Source: Hydnum rufescens UP504 (Eukaryota > Basidiomycota > Agaricomycetes > Cantharellales > Hydnaceae). From it: DNA of 64,000 bases. Both the position numbers and the translations under genes were made by a program. Shown here piece by piece: positions 10,390 to 20,492 of this stretch. How positions within the stretch are numbered: the first letter of the stretch is position 1; every line of letters begins with the position of its first letter. Under the pieces are notes generated by a model. That model was not told the origin of the DNA. It did no database searches and saw only the letters and a list, made by a program, of their open reading frames with translations. Location: contig MU129070.1 in assembly GCA_014904985.1 (NCBI GenBank), positions 69,635 to 133,634 of the forward strand. Direction: 5' to 3'.

Positions 10390-11623
10390 TGTCTTGCTTG
10401 ATCTTCCTTTAGAATACCATTCACCAAGAAATTAGCATTTGATGAGACCAGAGCCTGCTCACTGACACTGCTCAACGACAAGACGGCAATGTGGCACAAA
10501 TATAAGATGGGATGAATTCAAATTGAGCACTCTCTGGTATATATTAATCTGCAATGTCCTGAAGACCACCATTGATTAGTGACTTTTCTCACTCCACTGT
10601 CTCTGTCTCTGTCTCTTTCCTCAAGCAGTGGTGCAATCTCAGACAGGTGGCTTGAAGGCCTGTTGCCAGATATGACTCATGGGTATCAGTCAAAGGCTGG
10701 AGTTCACAGATTAGACACTTAGGGCATTGGTGTAGCAGTTAATGTCACCTCACGGTTCAGGGTAGATCCCAAGTTTGACTCTTGGACAGGCCATTTGTAA
10801 CAAAACAGATGGGCAAAGAGTCAGAATGAGGATCTCCTTCTGCAGTGCTTCTAATGGTTTGATTTAGGTTGTTTGGTTGCAATCCAAGCGGATCGAACCT
10901 GTTGTTTTGTTCGGTGGATTACCTCAAGTCCCAAAGGTCACCGCCCCGCGCATCGAACATTCCTAACACAGCATCTTCCCTGGTACCGATTGATACATCT
11001 TGACCGCATGCCCCGGTCTGCCACATAGCTACCTATATCATCGCCCAAGTACATATAAATCAGAACGTGCTCCAGTACGTGACATGTGTCTAGGGAAAGA
11101 ACTCTTATGACGCTGGGAGGGGAGGGAGGGCGGGGCCCCACCCGCATTGAGAGTGAACGAGGACATGGAAGATGAAATATATTTCGTGGATTTAGCTTGT
11201 GTCGATAGATAACGGGAGATGCCCCGTCAGGGAAAAGGCTTGATCTCTGCGCAAGTGCCCATGCATGAGTCAGGGGCACATCGAGTTTCAATGTGTGGGC
11301 GCCCTCGCTATGGGCAGGTCCAAAGCGGTAAGTACATATCTCCTGGTCATGTCAAGTCCACTGATGGGGAGACAGGACCAAAGCCATATGAAAAGCGATG
11401 ACAGGAGGCGAGGTTTATGGTGTGTGCGAGTAGTCATCGATCACATCCGGCCACAAATAATGGAAAAGCAGAATTCAGTGAACACACCAACGATCAGATG
11501 GTTATGGAGTCTGGGAAGGTGTACCGCGCGTCCTAGACTGTATCGAGCAGGTGAGGATTCCTCTAAAGCGGAGATAGCCGGGAGGGCTGACCAATATTTT
11601 TTGCTCAATCCTGGATCCTAATC
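10390..11623. other. Intergenic region containing a tRNA-like repeat remnant
   Basis: No protein-coding gene could be supported. Short CTCTGT/CTCTGTCTCT microrepeats occur near 10600-10620. A tRNA-like segment at 10725-10800 is listed separately. The promoter of HAS1 should lie in the last few hundred bases. Confidence 0.45.
10725..10800 (+). repeat. tRNA-like segment, possible SINE head
   Basis: The stretch has a box-A-like TGGTGTAGCAGTTAATG, about 40 nt later a box-B-like AGTTTGACTC, and a following CTTGGACAGGCC that could close a T-arm and acceptor. It does not fold as a clean tRNA, so a tRNA-derived SINE head or a decayed tRNA is more likely than a working gene. Confidence 0.35.
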
Positions 11624-13576
11624 ATGTCGTCTTCTGTAGCATCAGAAGACACGGTGGCGTCTAGTTCGTCTGCTCCATTAAAAGATGACACTAACCCTGG
11701 GGATAGCGATCGAGTCCCATTCTCGACTCTTGACTTGTCTGAGAATACTCAAAAAGCTCTCGTCGAAATGGGATTCTCTACCATGACACCGGTACAAGAA
11801 CGGACTATTCCACCCCTTCTTGCTGGAAAAGACGTCCTGGGCGCCGCTCGCACTGGCTTCGGGGAAGACTCTCGCATTTTTGATTCCCAGTGTGGAACTG
11901 ATATCTCGAATGAAATTCAAACCACGGAATGGTGCGAGGCCTCATCGTACAGCATCCCGTTTGGTCTGAATAATGTTAACCCGTAGGCACCGGTATTGTT
12001 ATTATATCACCAACGCGAGAGTTGGCGCTCCAGATATTTGGTGTCGCGAAGGACTTGATGGCCCACCATTCTCAAACGTATGGGATACTTATGGGTGGCG
12101 CGAACCGCAAAGCGGAAGCAGACAAACTTGTGAAGGGTGTGAACCTGATCGTTGCTACTCCCGGGAGATTACTCGACCACCTCCAGGTTCGTTTTCTTCA
12201 TACTCCCAGGATTACAGGGCGTCTCTTTATGACCGAATAATCTCAGAACACAAAGGGCTTCGTGTATCGAAACCTGAAGGCTCTGGTGATTGACGAGGCA
12301 GATCGTATCATGGAGGTTGGCTTCGAAGAGGAGATGAAGAAAATTGTCTCTATCTTACCAAACGGTCAGCCACATGAGCGCTTCTTGACCCTTTCCCCCA
12401 GCTCCTAACCTACCCCTCTCCCCATGTAGACAATCGGCAATCTATGCTGTTCTCCGCCACTCAAACAACGAAAGTGACGGATCTCGCACGAATATCGTTA
12501 CGTCCCGGTCCATTACACATCGACGTAGAAGAGAAGAATCAGTCAAGCACTGTCACCACTCTGTCTCAGGGGTATGTTGTCTGCCCATCCGACCGACGGT
12601 TTCTCCTACTCTTCACGTTCCTCAAAAAGAACATGAAGAAAAAGGTCGTAGTCTTCTTCTCGAGCTGCAATTCCGTGAAATATCACGCAGAACTCCTAAA
12701 TTATATCGATATTCCTGTACTTGATTTGCACGGCAAACAAAAGCAACAAAAACGGACGACGACGTTCTTCGAATTCTGCAACTGCAAAACAGGGGACATT
12801 ATTGTGTACCGATGTTGCGGCGAGAGGGCTCGACATCCCCGCTGTAGATTGGATTGTGCAGTTTCGATCCCCCCGGACGACCCACGGGATTACATTCACC
12901 GTGTCGGGCGAACAGCGCGCGCCGGGAAGTCTGGGAAAAGTCTGCTCTTCCTCCTCGAAAGCGAACTAGGCTTCCTGCGTTATCTGCGCGATGCGCGCGT
13001 GCCCTTGAACGAATTCGGTTTTCCCGCTAGTCGGATTGCCAATGTGCAAACTCAGGTTCGTCCAATATCCTCTCCCCCCCCTTTCATGTCTTCACGACCA
13101 ACTTTGCCCTCTCCTGATGTCTTGCCTGTTATTCTCTCTCAGTTGGAGAAACTTTTGCAGAAGAATTACTACTTGCATCAATCGGCTCGGGACGGGTTCC
13201 GTTCGTATCTCCAGGCCTACGCCTCGTACTCACTCAAGAAGATATTTGACGTGAACAAGCTCGACCTCGCCAAAGTTGGCAAGGCTTTTGGTTTTACGGT
13301 CCCCCCGCGCGTCAATGTCTCTCTTGGTGAAGGGAAGAATAGTACGAGCGGGGACAAACGCAAGCGAGGCGACGATGACGATAACGAGGGCGACTCGGAT
13401 GCGGAAGATGTTCCTGGTTCCCGATCGATGAAGCGTAATAAAGGGAGAGACCAGGGGAAAGAGCGAAGGAAAGAGCGAAGGAAAGAGCAACTAGGCAAAA
13501 AGCAGGTGGAAAAGGAAGCGTATCGGAAGGAGAAGATTGTTAAAGTGGATGATAATGGTCAACAGTGGGGGAGATG
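11624..13576 (+). CDS. HAS1: DEAD-box RNA helicase HAS1 (DDX18), frameshifted in this sequence
   Basis: ATG at 11624. Visible motifs: Q-motif ([20 protein letters not shown]), [53 protein letters not shown], and the Has1-type C-terminus with [19 protein letters not shown] then a Lys/Arg-rich tail. Has1 unwinds pre-rRNA/snoRNA duplexes for both ribosomal subunits in the nucleolus. As written, Walker A reads out of frame: one extra base near 11858-11864 turns the AxTGSGKT region into nonsense. Further single-base shifts at about 12792-12796 and 12863-12874 move the segment [18 protein letters not shown] into another frame and back. Outside these the gene is intact, with normal introns, so sequencing error is likelier than loss of an essential gene. 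Confidence 0.88.
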
Positions 13577-14029
13577 ATTAGGGAATTAATTCTGGTTTTG
13601 CGTGTCACGGACGTTCATTCTCCTTGGTTTACGTCGTTTCTACTAAACCTACCGATCAAATGTTGTGCACACTTGATGAGGGTGCATTAATCGAGGACAT
13701 CGAAGACCGGATGTACTGTCCAAATTAATTGGGGGGAGTGTACTGTACATAGGAAGATATTAAATCTTTGGTATTCAATGCTGAAACTTGCTAGCCATAT
13801 GGGGCTCATCTCTTCTAAATATCGAGACCGCAACATTTCATGTTCGAGCTCGCACAAGATTTGGCGCCATGCGAGAACGAAGTGGACGTTCCATTCAAAA
13901 ACCGGGCAATATAACCCAACACTATTATATTACACGAACTTGAATGCCCCAGTGTTCAGAAATCCACTATTCAAGAAGTGTGTTCAATTAGGCTCGAAAT
14001 GGTTGACAAACATTCATCACTGCGCGGGC
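13577..14029. other. HAS1 3' flank
   Basis: AT-richer sequence downstream of HAS1. No gene, repeat or RNA was recognised. Confidence 0.4.
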
Positions 14030-15735
14030 TCACCCCATTGGATCGTACTTGGATCTAAGTGACTTGAGAATAGGGACGTTCGCACCGTAAAGAAATTTAA
14101 TTCGAGCGCGGTGTCTCCAAGAGCGTAATTTGGACATAGGGCTGTCGGTGAGATCTCGTCCATAGTGGATCACTGCCTGGGCGAGCTTAGCAGTGGCCTT
14201 CTTGATAGCAGAGAATCCAGTGGGATCCTCTGTGGCAATCGGACCAAGCGAAGAAGAGGAGCAGGTTGCCGAAGGCGTCGCACTGAAACGCGGCGGCATT
14301 TCGGGGCTCGAGGGCAAATACGACGGAAGGGGGAGACGAAAATACCCCAGGAGTTCCATAGTATTGTGAAAACGTTAGAACATGATCTGAGTCGAGGACG
14401 TAATATCCATAAAGGAGATGTTGGCACTGCCTGTCCCTGCATTGATACTTCATCATTGATGAGGGAAACCGTGATATCCGGTACGACACGGTGCTTATTG
14501 TCCCCTTGTACTGGAAGGCGAATACGCCGAGAAAGGAATAAAATGAGTCAAAGTCAAGCACTGAAGCTCCTTTGAATTCAGATAATCCCCAGAGATATCG
14601 ACGATGAAGTTCAAGAAAACCCCGGTACTGAGGGAACTGGAAGAGGATATGATGGCAAGGAAATCCGAAAACAGACCCTCGGGAGGCGTTAGACCATTAT
14701 AGAATAGTATGAGGGAGGCTCCTGGAATCCCCTCCGAGTAAATGATGCTAAGGGCGTAAATTGGGCCTAGAAGTGCGTTGGTTGCTGAGAAGTTTTCCAG
14801 TGCCGGATTCGCCTTCTTGATATTGTCCCCCGAGTAATTGATAAGACCGCCCTCCAAAGAGTGGTTGTTGAAATATAAGAACTGGTCAATGCCAAAAACG
14901 AGACCCTGTTTGTAAGTTCGCATCGTGATCTGGCTAACAACACCCTGGATTTTTTTTCGATATTTAGCTGGGCGATATAACACCGAGCGAATCTTACAAA
15001 GTTATTATATCCCCCCTATGTATCGGATTTATTTATTAGAAAACTGTGACGCCAACTAGGAGCGAGGCGCCTTCAACTCGAAGAGAACAACCGGCGCCGA
15101 AGAAGTGGTAACATCGACGATGGTCCTGTTGAACAGGATGAGCTCAAAACCTGTTACAGTGCCCACCGACGAATCATGACTTGACAGTGATTTCCGTTGG
15201 TTCATGGCCATCCGCATGTTATATCCACCGAGAATATCCTAAAGCATATTGCACGTTATTGACAATTTAGATCGAGGCGAAACCTAAAACTGACCTCCCC
15301 AAAGTACAAACCCACCGACACCAACACCGGGAATGCGGCCCCCTACAACATTAACCTCGTAGGGCCCAAGTTTCTGATAAAGTTGGTCTCAAGTGTGGCT
15401 GGTGCCGATGGTGGCGGTGCTGGATACCGGATCGCATGTGAGAGAATTGAGTCTGAGATTGATCATTACGCCAAGAGTGGAGCTGAAGCCCAACGTACTA
15501 ACGTGCCTACCAGGCCGAATCTGAGAGATTCCCGACTCATGTATTGACCAAGGATTTCGCCCTAGTCAGCACACGACCAAATAATCACATATCCGGCCAC
15601 CCTACAACGAACCGACGCACTTACCACAGTAGGGATTAGGGATATCTTGAACTGTTCCAGACTCGACGGATCACGGGGGCACTTGACTACCAGAGGACAC
15701 CCAATGTTGGGTGTCATGGATAAAGTTGCGAGAAC
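14030..15735 (-). pseudogene. Decayed FAD-linked (PCMH-type/BBE-like) oxidoreductase
   Basis: Minus-strand fragments in the right order belong to one flavoprotein family. Near 15640-15700: CPRDPSSLEQFK. Near 15450-15480: TLGFSSTLGV. Near 15310-15370: GPYEVNVVGGRIPGVGVGGF. Near 15080-15170: GTVTGFELILFNRTIVDVT. At 14650-14700: LILFYNGLTPPEGLFSDFLA. At 14030-14110: LYGANVPILKSLRSKYDP. Such secreted oxidases carry covalent or tight FAD and oxidise sugars or alkaloid-like substrates. Frames change repeatedly, stops interrupt conserved blocks and the usual FAD-attachment segment is incomplete. Multiple lesions, not one indel, argue for true decay beside the mobile elements to its right. Confidence 0.6.
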
Positions 15736-15889
15736 CAGAGTGCCTGGGTGAGGTCAGAGCTTGAAATTAATTAGCCTCGAAAGAATGAACATACCAGGAT
15801 AATACATGGAGTGAGCAATGTATTTGGATGTGATGTTGCAAGTCACCGAGCAGAGAGTTAAGAGGGAGAGCGGAACCCAAGTTTGGGGG
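15736..15889. other. Short spacer between pseudogene and TIR element
   Basis: No gene. Contains a CCCAAGTTTGGGGG stretch directly at the left end of the neighbouring element; a related AGTTTGGG flanks the right side too. Confidence 0.3.
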
Positions 15890-16727
15890 TAGTCTCGTTA
15901 CCAGACCGAGTTAGTCTGGGACCCCTTTGAATAGACGGAGGTGGGTACCAAATTGTATTGTTCGTTAAGGCACCAAATAAATCACGTGATTTGTGAGGAT
16001 GAGGTCGTAGGGAGATGGAAATGAGTGGGGTGAAGACTGACTATCCCAAACATCACCCTATGGTAGAAAGAATATGAAAAATATCCAGAGCCAGTTCTTC
16101 ACTGCCATTTTTCTGTCACCACGGCCCAATCGGGTTACCCGTAAGAATCACGTGATTTATTTGGGACCTTAACCGCCATACATTTGGACGGCAATAGCCA
16201 ATATAATTGGGTACTATGTTACGTCCATACAAAGCGATCCCAGCCTCTATATAGAGGCTGGTGTTCCTGCCTAAGACCGAGTGAACTCGGTCTGGTGAAA
16301 CGGGGAGATCCGAAGGCGGGTACGATGCTTCCGCTACAGCCAATCAGAAAAAGTTTTGACCGGTGTTTGCCGGTGCTTTCAGTTGGGTATGCGACGATCG
16401 ACTTACCAATTATGGGAGCGATTAGTCACGGGCTCTACCTTCTTTGGCAGTATGTGGGTGGTGCGTTGATATCGAAGGCCGAATAAACCAGGAATCGGCA
16501 GCAAAGAACTCAAGCGACATCTATGCGCTCACCAGCCCACTGATGAGGTCCAGCAAAATTGAAACTACGGTAGGCATAATAATGATTGCCAGTCAAAAAC
16601 CAACTGAAAGTTTTGGCAAACACCGGTCAAAACTTTTTCTGATTGGCTGGAGCGGAAGCTTCGTGCCCGCGCCTTCGGAACTCCCCATTGTACCAGACCG
16701 AGTGAGCTCGGTCTGGTTACGAGACTA
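15890..16727. mobile_element. Non-autonomous terminal-inverted-repeat element with internal foldback
   Basis: The outer ends are inverted copies of a roughly 20-bp sequence starting TAGTCTCGT and ending ACCAGACCGAG (15890-15910 against 16707-16727, one mismatch). Inside, 16273-16395 and 16585-16710 form a second imperfect inverted repeat of about 120 bp containing CCAATCAGAAAAAGTTTTGAC and the reverse. Short self-palindromes sit at 16241-16260 (20 bp, perfect) and around the GACCGAG/CTCGGTC ends. No transposase frame is present. The layout fits a MITE or snap-back element mobilised in trans. A clean target-site duplication could not be assigned. Confidence 0.6.
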
Positions 16728-17330
16728 GTTTGGGTAGTGTTGCCGCGACGCGGGCTTCAAGTCGACTTAAGTCCGAGTCAAGCCGCTTTCAAGCGGAGTC
16801 AAGCCAAGTCGATTGATTACAAATCATTGACTTGAGATGACTTCGGCCCGACTTGGCTTCGCTCGAAAGTCAGCTCAAGTCATCAAGTCAAATTTAGGGC
16901 ACAATAGGTACAGACATTGGAATCATCCACATCAAGCTTAGACCGGCAAGGTAAGTTTCTGCCATCTCCCTATGCCCTTATTGATCTACTATAACGAACT
17001 CCATGCTTAGTCAGCGCATGTTTCCCGGGATGTTCCGATACTTCTCTCGCTTGCATGGACTTTGTTCAAACATCAAACACTGATTTGTTGGTGTTGCATG
17101 AATCTATAAGTACAAACAATTGATCCAGAAACACACAGTATACCTTTGCAGAAATATATATATACTATTGATTCCTACATATTTTTGACTTAAGTCGGCT
17201 TGAGTCAAAGTCAAGTCGGTAAATTTGACTTGACTTCGGAGATAAGCCAAAGTCGACGGAAGTCGTGCGGAGTCGCCCGAAGTCAAGCCAAAGTCGAACC
17301 AAGCGGAGTCGCGGCAACACTAAGTTTGGG
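16727..17330. mobile_element. hAT-like MITE, copy A, with perfect 8-bp target-site duplication
   Basis: Terminal inverted repeats TAGTGTTGCCGCGAC (16735-16749) and its reverse complement (17308-17322) bound a 588-bp element. Both sides carry the 8-bp direct repeat AGTTTGGG (16727-16734 and 17323-17330). Eight-bp duplications and TAGTG-type ends are hallmarks of the hAT superfamily. The interior has no coding frame but many degenerate GACTTAAGTC / GACTTGACTT motifs in both orientations, like the subterminal repeats bound by hAT transposases. It landed at the right end of the preceding TIR element. Confidence 0.8.
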
Positions 17331-18105
17331 CCCTTTGGGGGGTCATTTAAGTTGGCGTTCGGTAGTTGCCGGTTCGCCTTCATCATCACGAGATCCAGTT
17401 CTTATTTCCGATGTCCAATCCATTCGCGGACCAACAACCACAGACAAACGTTCCGGGCCCTTGACCTCTTTCCGCGTGCTTCGTCTATTTTACGCCACTT
17501 AGACGCATCTCATATATTGTCCTTTTCAATATTTCTCTTGCCCTTTCGAAGAACATTATACATCCAGTGTCCTCAGCCTTCAATCCCTTTCCGTTTGCGC
17601 TAGTTTTTCATCGATTTTATCGACTACGATAATATGGGGTTCTCTTTCACCCCTACCAACTAGAACTATGGTACTGTAAGGGGCTTCCGCGGCATAGCTC
17701 GGTATCCGAAACTTATGGGTCCCGCCAGGAATCACCCTGGTGCACATTACGACATACAACTGCCTCAAGCTCTTGCGAGTTGCCCCAACGGAGCTCGTTT
17801 TACCATGACATTGCCCGCGGATTCAGTGCATTTGTTTAAAGCCAGTGGACCATTACAAGGTCGCACTGGGTGAAATATTACCCCGACAGCGACCTCCTTT
17901 TTATGTTTGCGGCACAGCTGAATAGGAAGCTTATTGGGTCCTTTCCCATGGCCGTAAGAGCGGATCACATAGTCGCGGGACTGGTGTATAAAGACCCCTA
18001 GACCCCTCATTCGAAACGGCATTCGAGTCGTCCTCGTCTACCCTCACCCCCTATACTCGTCGAGCGCCACCCGTACACATCCTACGCACAACTCCCATTA
18101 GCATA
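17331..18105. other. Upstream region of secreted-protein gene copy A
   Basis: No gene was supported. From about 17890 the sequence is homologous to 51340-51520 (duplication copy B), including GGGACTGG.TATAAAGAC with a TATA box near 17985. This conserved block is probably the promoter of the secreted-protein gene; 17331-17890 has no counterpart at copy B. Confidence 0.55.
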
Positions 18106-20215
18106 ATGCGCTTCGCCACGATATCCGCACTCGCACTCGCACTTGTTCCATTCGTCAGCGCCAATTTTCATTATGGGATTTATACCTGTGGCTCAGAAGG
18201 AGGGGGACACATAGATGCTGGAATGATCGTACCTACAAACGAAGGTATAGAGCATCTCGTGTCCTTCTTGTCTGACTATTCAAGGTGCTCAAACTTCACG
18301 CATCGCATGCGCCAGATACCTGCACGAAAATTTGGTATCTCTGGAATCCAGCTGATCAGATCCCACCCGATACCGAATACCCCAATACGACAATTTACGG
18401 AAAACGCATCGAGATCAACCTTCCGGGATTGACTTGGAACGTCATTAGTGGGACGCAGCACGGACACTGCGCCAAAATCGATCATGGTGCAGGGAAGAAC
18501 AGCACATGCTCCCCTGTGAATGGGGCGAATTGTGATTGGAACGATAGAGTCGTATGCTACTCGTCTTTATCGTAGATACCCCGCGGGGGTGGTGCGCGCC
18601 TTTCGTCGCGGACTCGGGTATCTATAGTACTCGACATGTCAGTCAAGCCTCACTCGATCATGCTCCGCCTACAAGGTCAATAGGAGAATCGGTCCCATGT
18701 TTCATAAGATTATGAAGTGAACGACAAGGACTGACAAGGATCACAGGTGGGGCTTACCCCGAACCCTGAATTTGGTCGGCCAGTGGATACGATGGGCCAT
18801 GAAATTCTTTGCGGAATCCCAATACGCTGTTGCTAGTGTGAAACGTGGATACAGACCAAAGACGGCCCTGACCAGTAGATAGAAGAAGATCGGCATCAAC
18901 TGCACGGAGACCGTGGAAACCTGCTTTAGGGGCTTCAAGTAAGTCCTCGTTTCCACACTCTTCCTCTTGGATATTGAAGAGGGCTTCATCTGGAAGCTTG
19001 CATGGCGCTGGTGGAAAGGACGAGCATTCCGCTTTTGGAAACAATATTTGATGGTGGTGGCTTAAGCTTAATATCAGTGACGTCGACGCACCTGGGATGT
19101 TAAATGAGAATCTTTTGGGATAGACTTCTAGCCGAAGTAAGTGTGCATCGAATCACCTCATTCCGCTGGTAAGATTGCATCATTCCCTTGAAGAACAGAC
19201 TGTACCGTCCTGTCCCGCACCATACCAATTCGCATATCTCCCTTTCGACAACACTAATTGTGAGGTTCTGGCCGCAACCTGTTGTGCTAATGGGTCTAGA
19301 TCATGCGCATTCGGTAAATTCCTGGACAAACAGTTCGCATGTTCAGACCGTTGGAGCAACCACGCTCCTGGGATACGAGTGGCCAGCAATCCGGATCCAT
19401 GCACCGTTTGAGTCTTGGTGTTGTGGGGGCTCATACTATGGATGGGTGGATTATAATGGAATGACAATCAGATAATTGACCTTCACCCTTGGCCCTCATG
19501 CCCATATGCTTCAGCAACGGAGGTCTAGTTACAACCCCACAAGATGGGATCAATGCACGTTGGGTATTATTTGTCTTAATTTGCTATGGACCAGGGGGAG
19601 GGGCGCTGTGTACTGTATGTGGTCGGCTGCCGGATCCATCCCATAGCATGTACAATGGCACGGGAGTAGGCTGAATACTGTACCAATCTGAATCGCCTGC
19701 GGACCCAGTCCGCCAACAGGCTGTGCGTGCCAATCTACTGGCTTGCAGCACAGCTATCGGTTCCCTCCGAGTGCTTTCTGAGTGTTTCATGGCATTCCTG
19801 AGTGATCTCTGATGTGTTCAGTGCTCGAGTTCCAGGATGTTGCCTCTGAGTCCTTGGGAGAGCATGCCCACTAACATTCACCGCGCCGTGGATCCCGTCG
19901 GCTTCGCACCATTTTCGTACTTATTATGGCATTTCCATTCATCCCCTCGCCTCCCGTAGCTACATGCAGCTGCCCTCCGTAATACGGCAGTCCCTGGTCA
20001 GCTTCCTCATCGCCTTGTCTTTCTCAACATAGTAGACCTTGTGATGAAATGGAGTTACTATACCGGTGGATATTATCTTCATCACATACTGCTTTATATA
20101 TGTAGATTTGAGCGTTGTTAGATAGTGCATGGATGCAGCCTGTGCCTGTATGTTCATCGTAAGATTTAGAGGAAAGACAGGATTTGACTAGAGCAATGGG
20201 CTGGAATTCTGCATT
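17890..20215. repeat. Segmental duplication, copy A
   Basis: Homologous to 51340-53300. Shared blocks: promoter (17890-18105), secreted-protein gene, the stretch after its stop, a block beginning CAGTGACGTCGACGCACC at about 19075, and a terminal block around 19745-19830 plus 20140-20215 with CTCCCTCCGAGTGCTTTC. The part about 18650-19020 is inverted relative to copy B. Around 300 bp (roughly 19840-20140) are absent from B. On the minus strand 18754-19044 holds an open reading (LPDEALFNIQEEECGNEDLL and GFHGLRAVDADLLLS) whose copy B counterpart is frame-broken, so it is probably a relic gene. Confidence 0.75.
18106..18575 (+). CDS. Small secreted cysteine-rich protein, copy A
   Basis: ATG at 18106 opens a clear signal peptide (MRFATISALALALVPFVSA, cleavage expected before NFHYGIY). 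An intron at 18245-18315 (71 nt, GT-AG) joins VPTNE to DTCTKIWYLW. The mature protein of about 110 residues has six cysteines (contexts YTC, DTC, GHC, STC, NCD, VVC), enough for three disulfides, two possible N-glycosylation sites, and ends VVCYSSLS. No known family was recognised. A paralog with the same intron lies at 51522-52010. Size, secretion signal and cysteine content fit a fungal effector candidate or a small extracellular protein, but function is not shown. Confidence 0.75.
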
Positions 20216-20492
20216 TTATCCGATCTGCATTTCTCTTCGTCGTATCATCATTTGAGGTTAGCTTTCATACATGGGTATTTTGTATTTTGTAGATGGCCAG
20301 CTAGGACCCGAGGGTGCTGGCGTCCGGTTGCTTCGTTTCCTCTCCGAACGGGGTGAGGGCGGAGGGCCATTAATGTTGTCGTGAGTCGATTTCATTGGCT
20401 GAAAGGTTTGATACTGTATGCATTGGGAGCCCGGCGATGCCCGACTCTAGAGTCGGGAGTCTGACTCGACCGAGAATCACCCCCATCCCGGG
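18576..20492. other. Region between secreted gene A and ILV2
   Basis: No intact gene was recognised; most of it is the downstream half of the duplicated segment. Immediately before ILV2, a perfect 18-bp palindrome CCCGACTCTAGAGTCGGG lies at 20437-20454, followed by TGACTC at 20462-20467. Confidence 0.45.
20462..20467 (+). promoter_or_regulatory. TGACTC core, possible Gcn4/CPC1-type site
   Basis: TGACTC lies 26-31 bp upstream of the ILV2 start codon and next to an 18-bp palindrome. Gcn4-type bZIP factors bind TGA(C/G)TCA-like cores and control branched-chain amino-acid genes in fungi. The last base of the consensus is not matched, and the position is very close to the ATG, so this is only suggestive. 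Confidence 0.25.
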
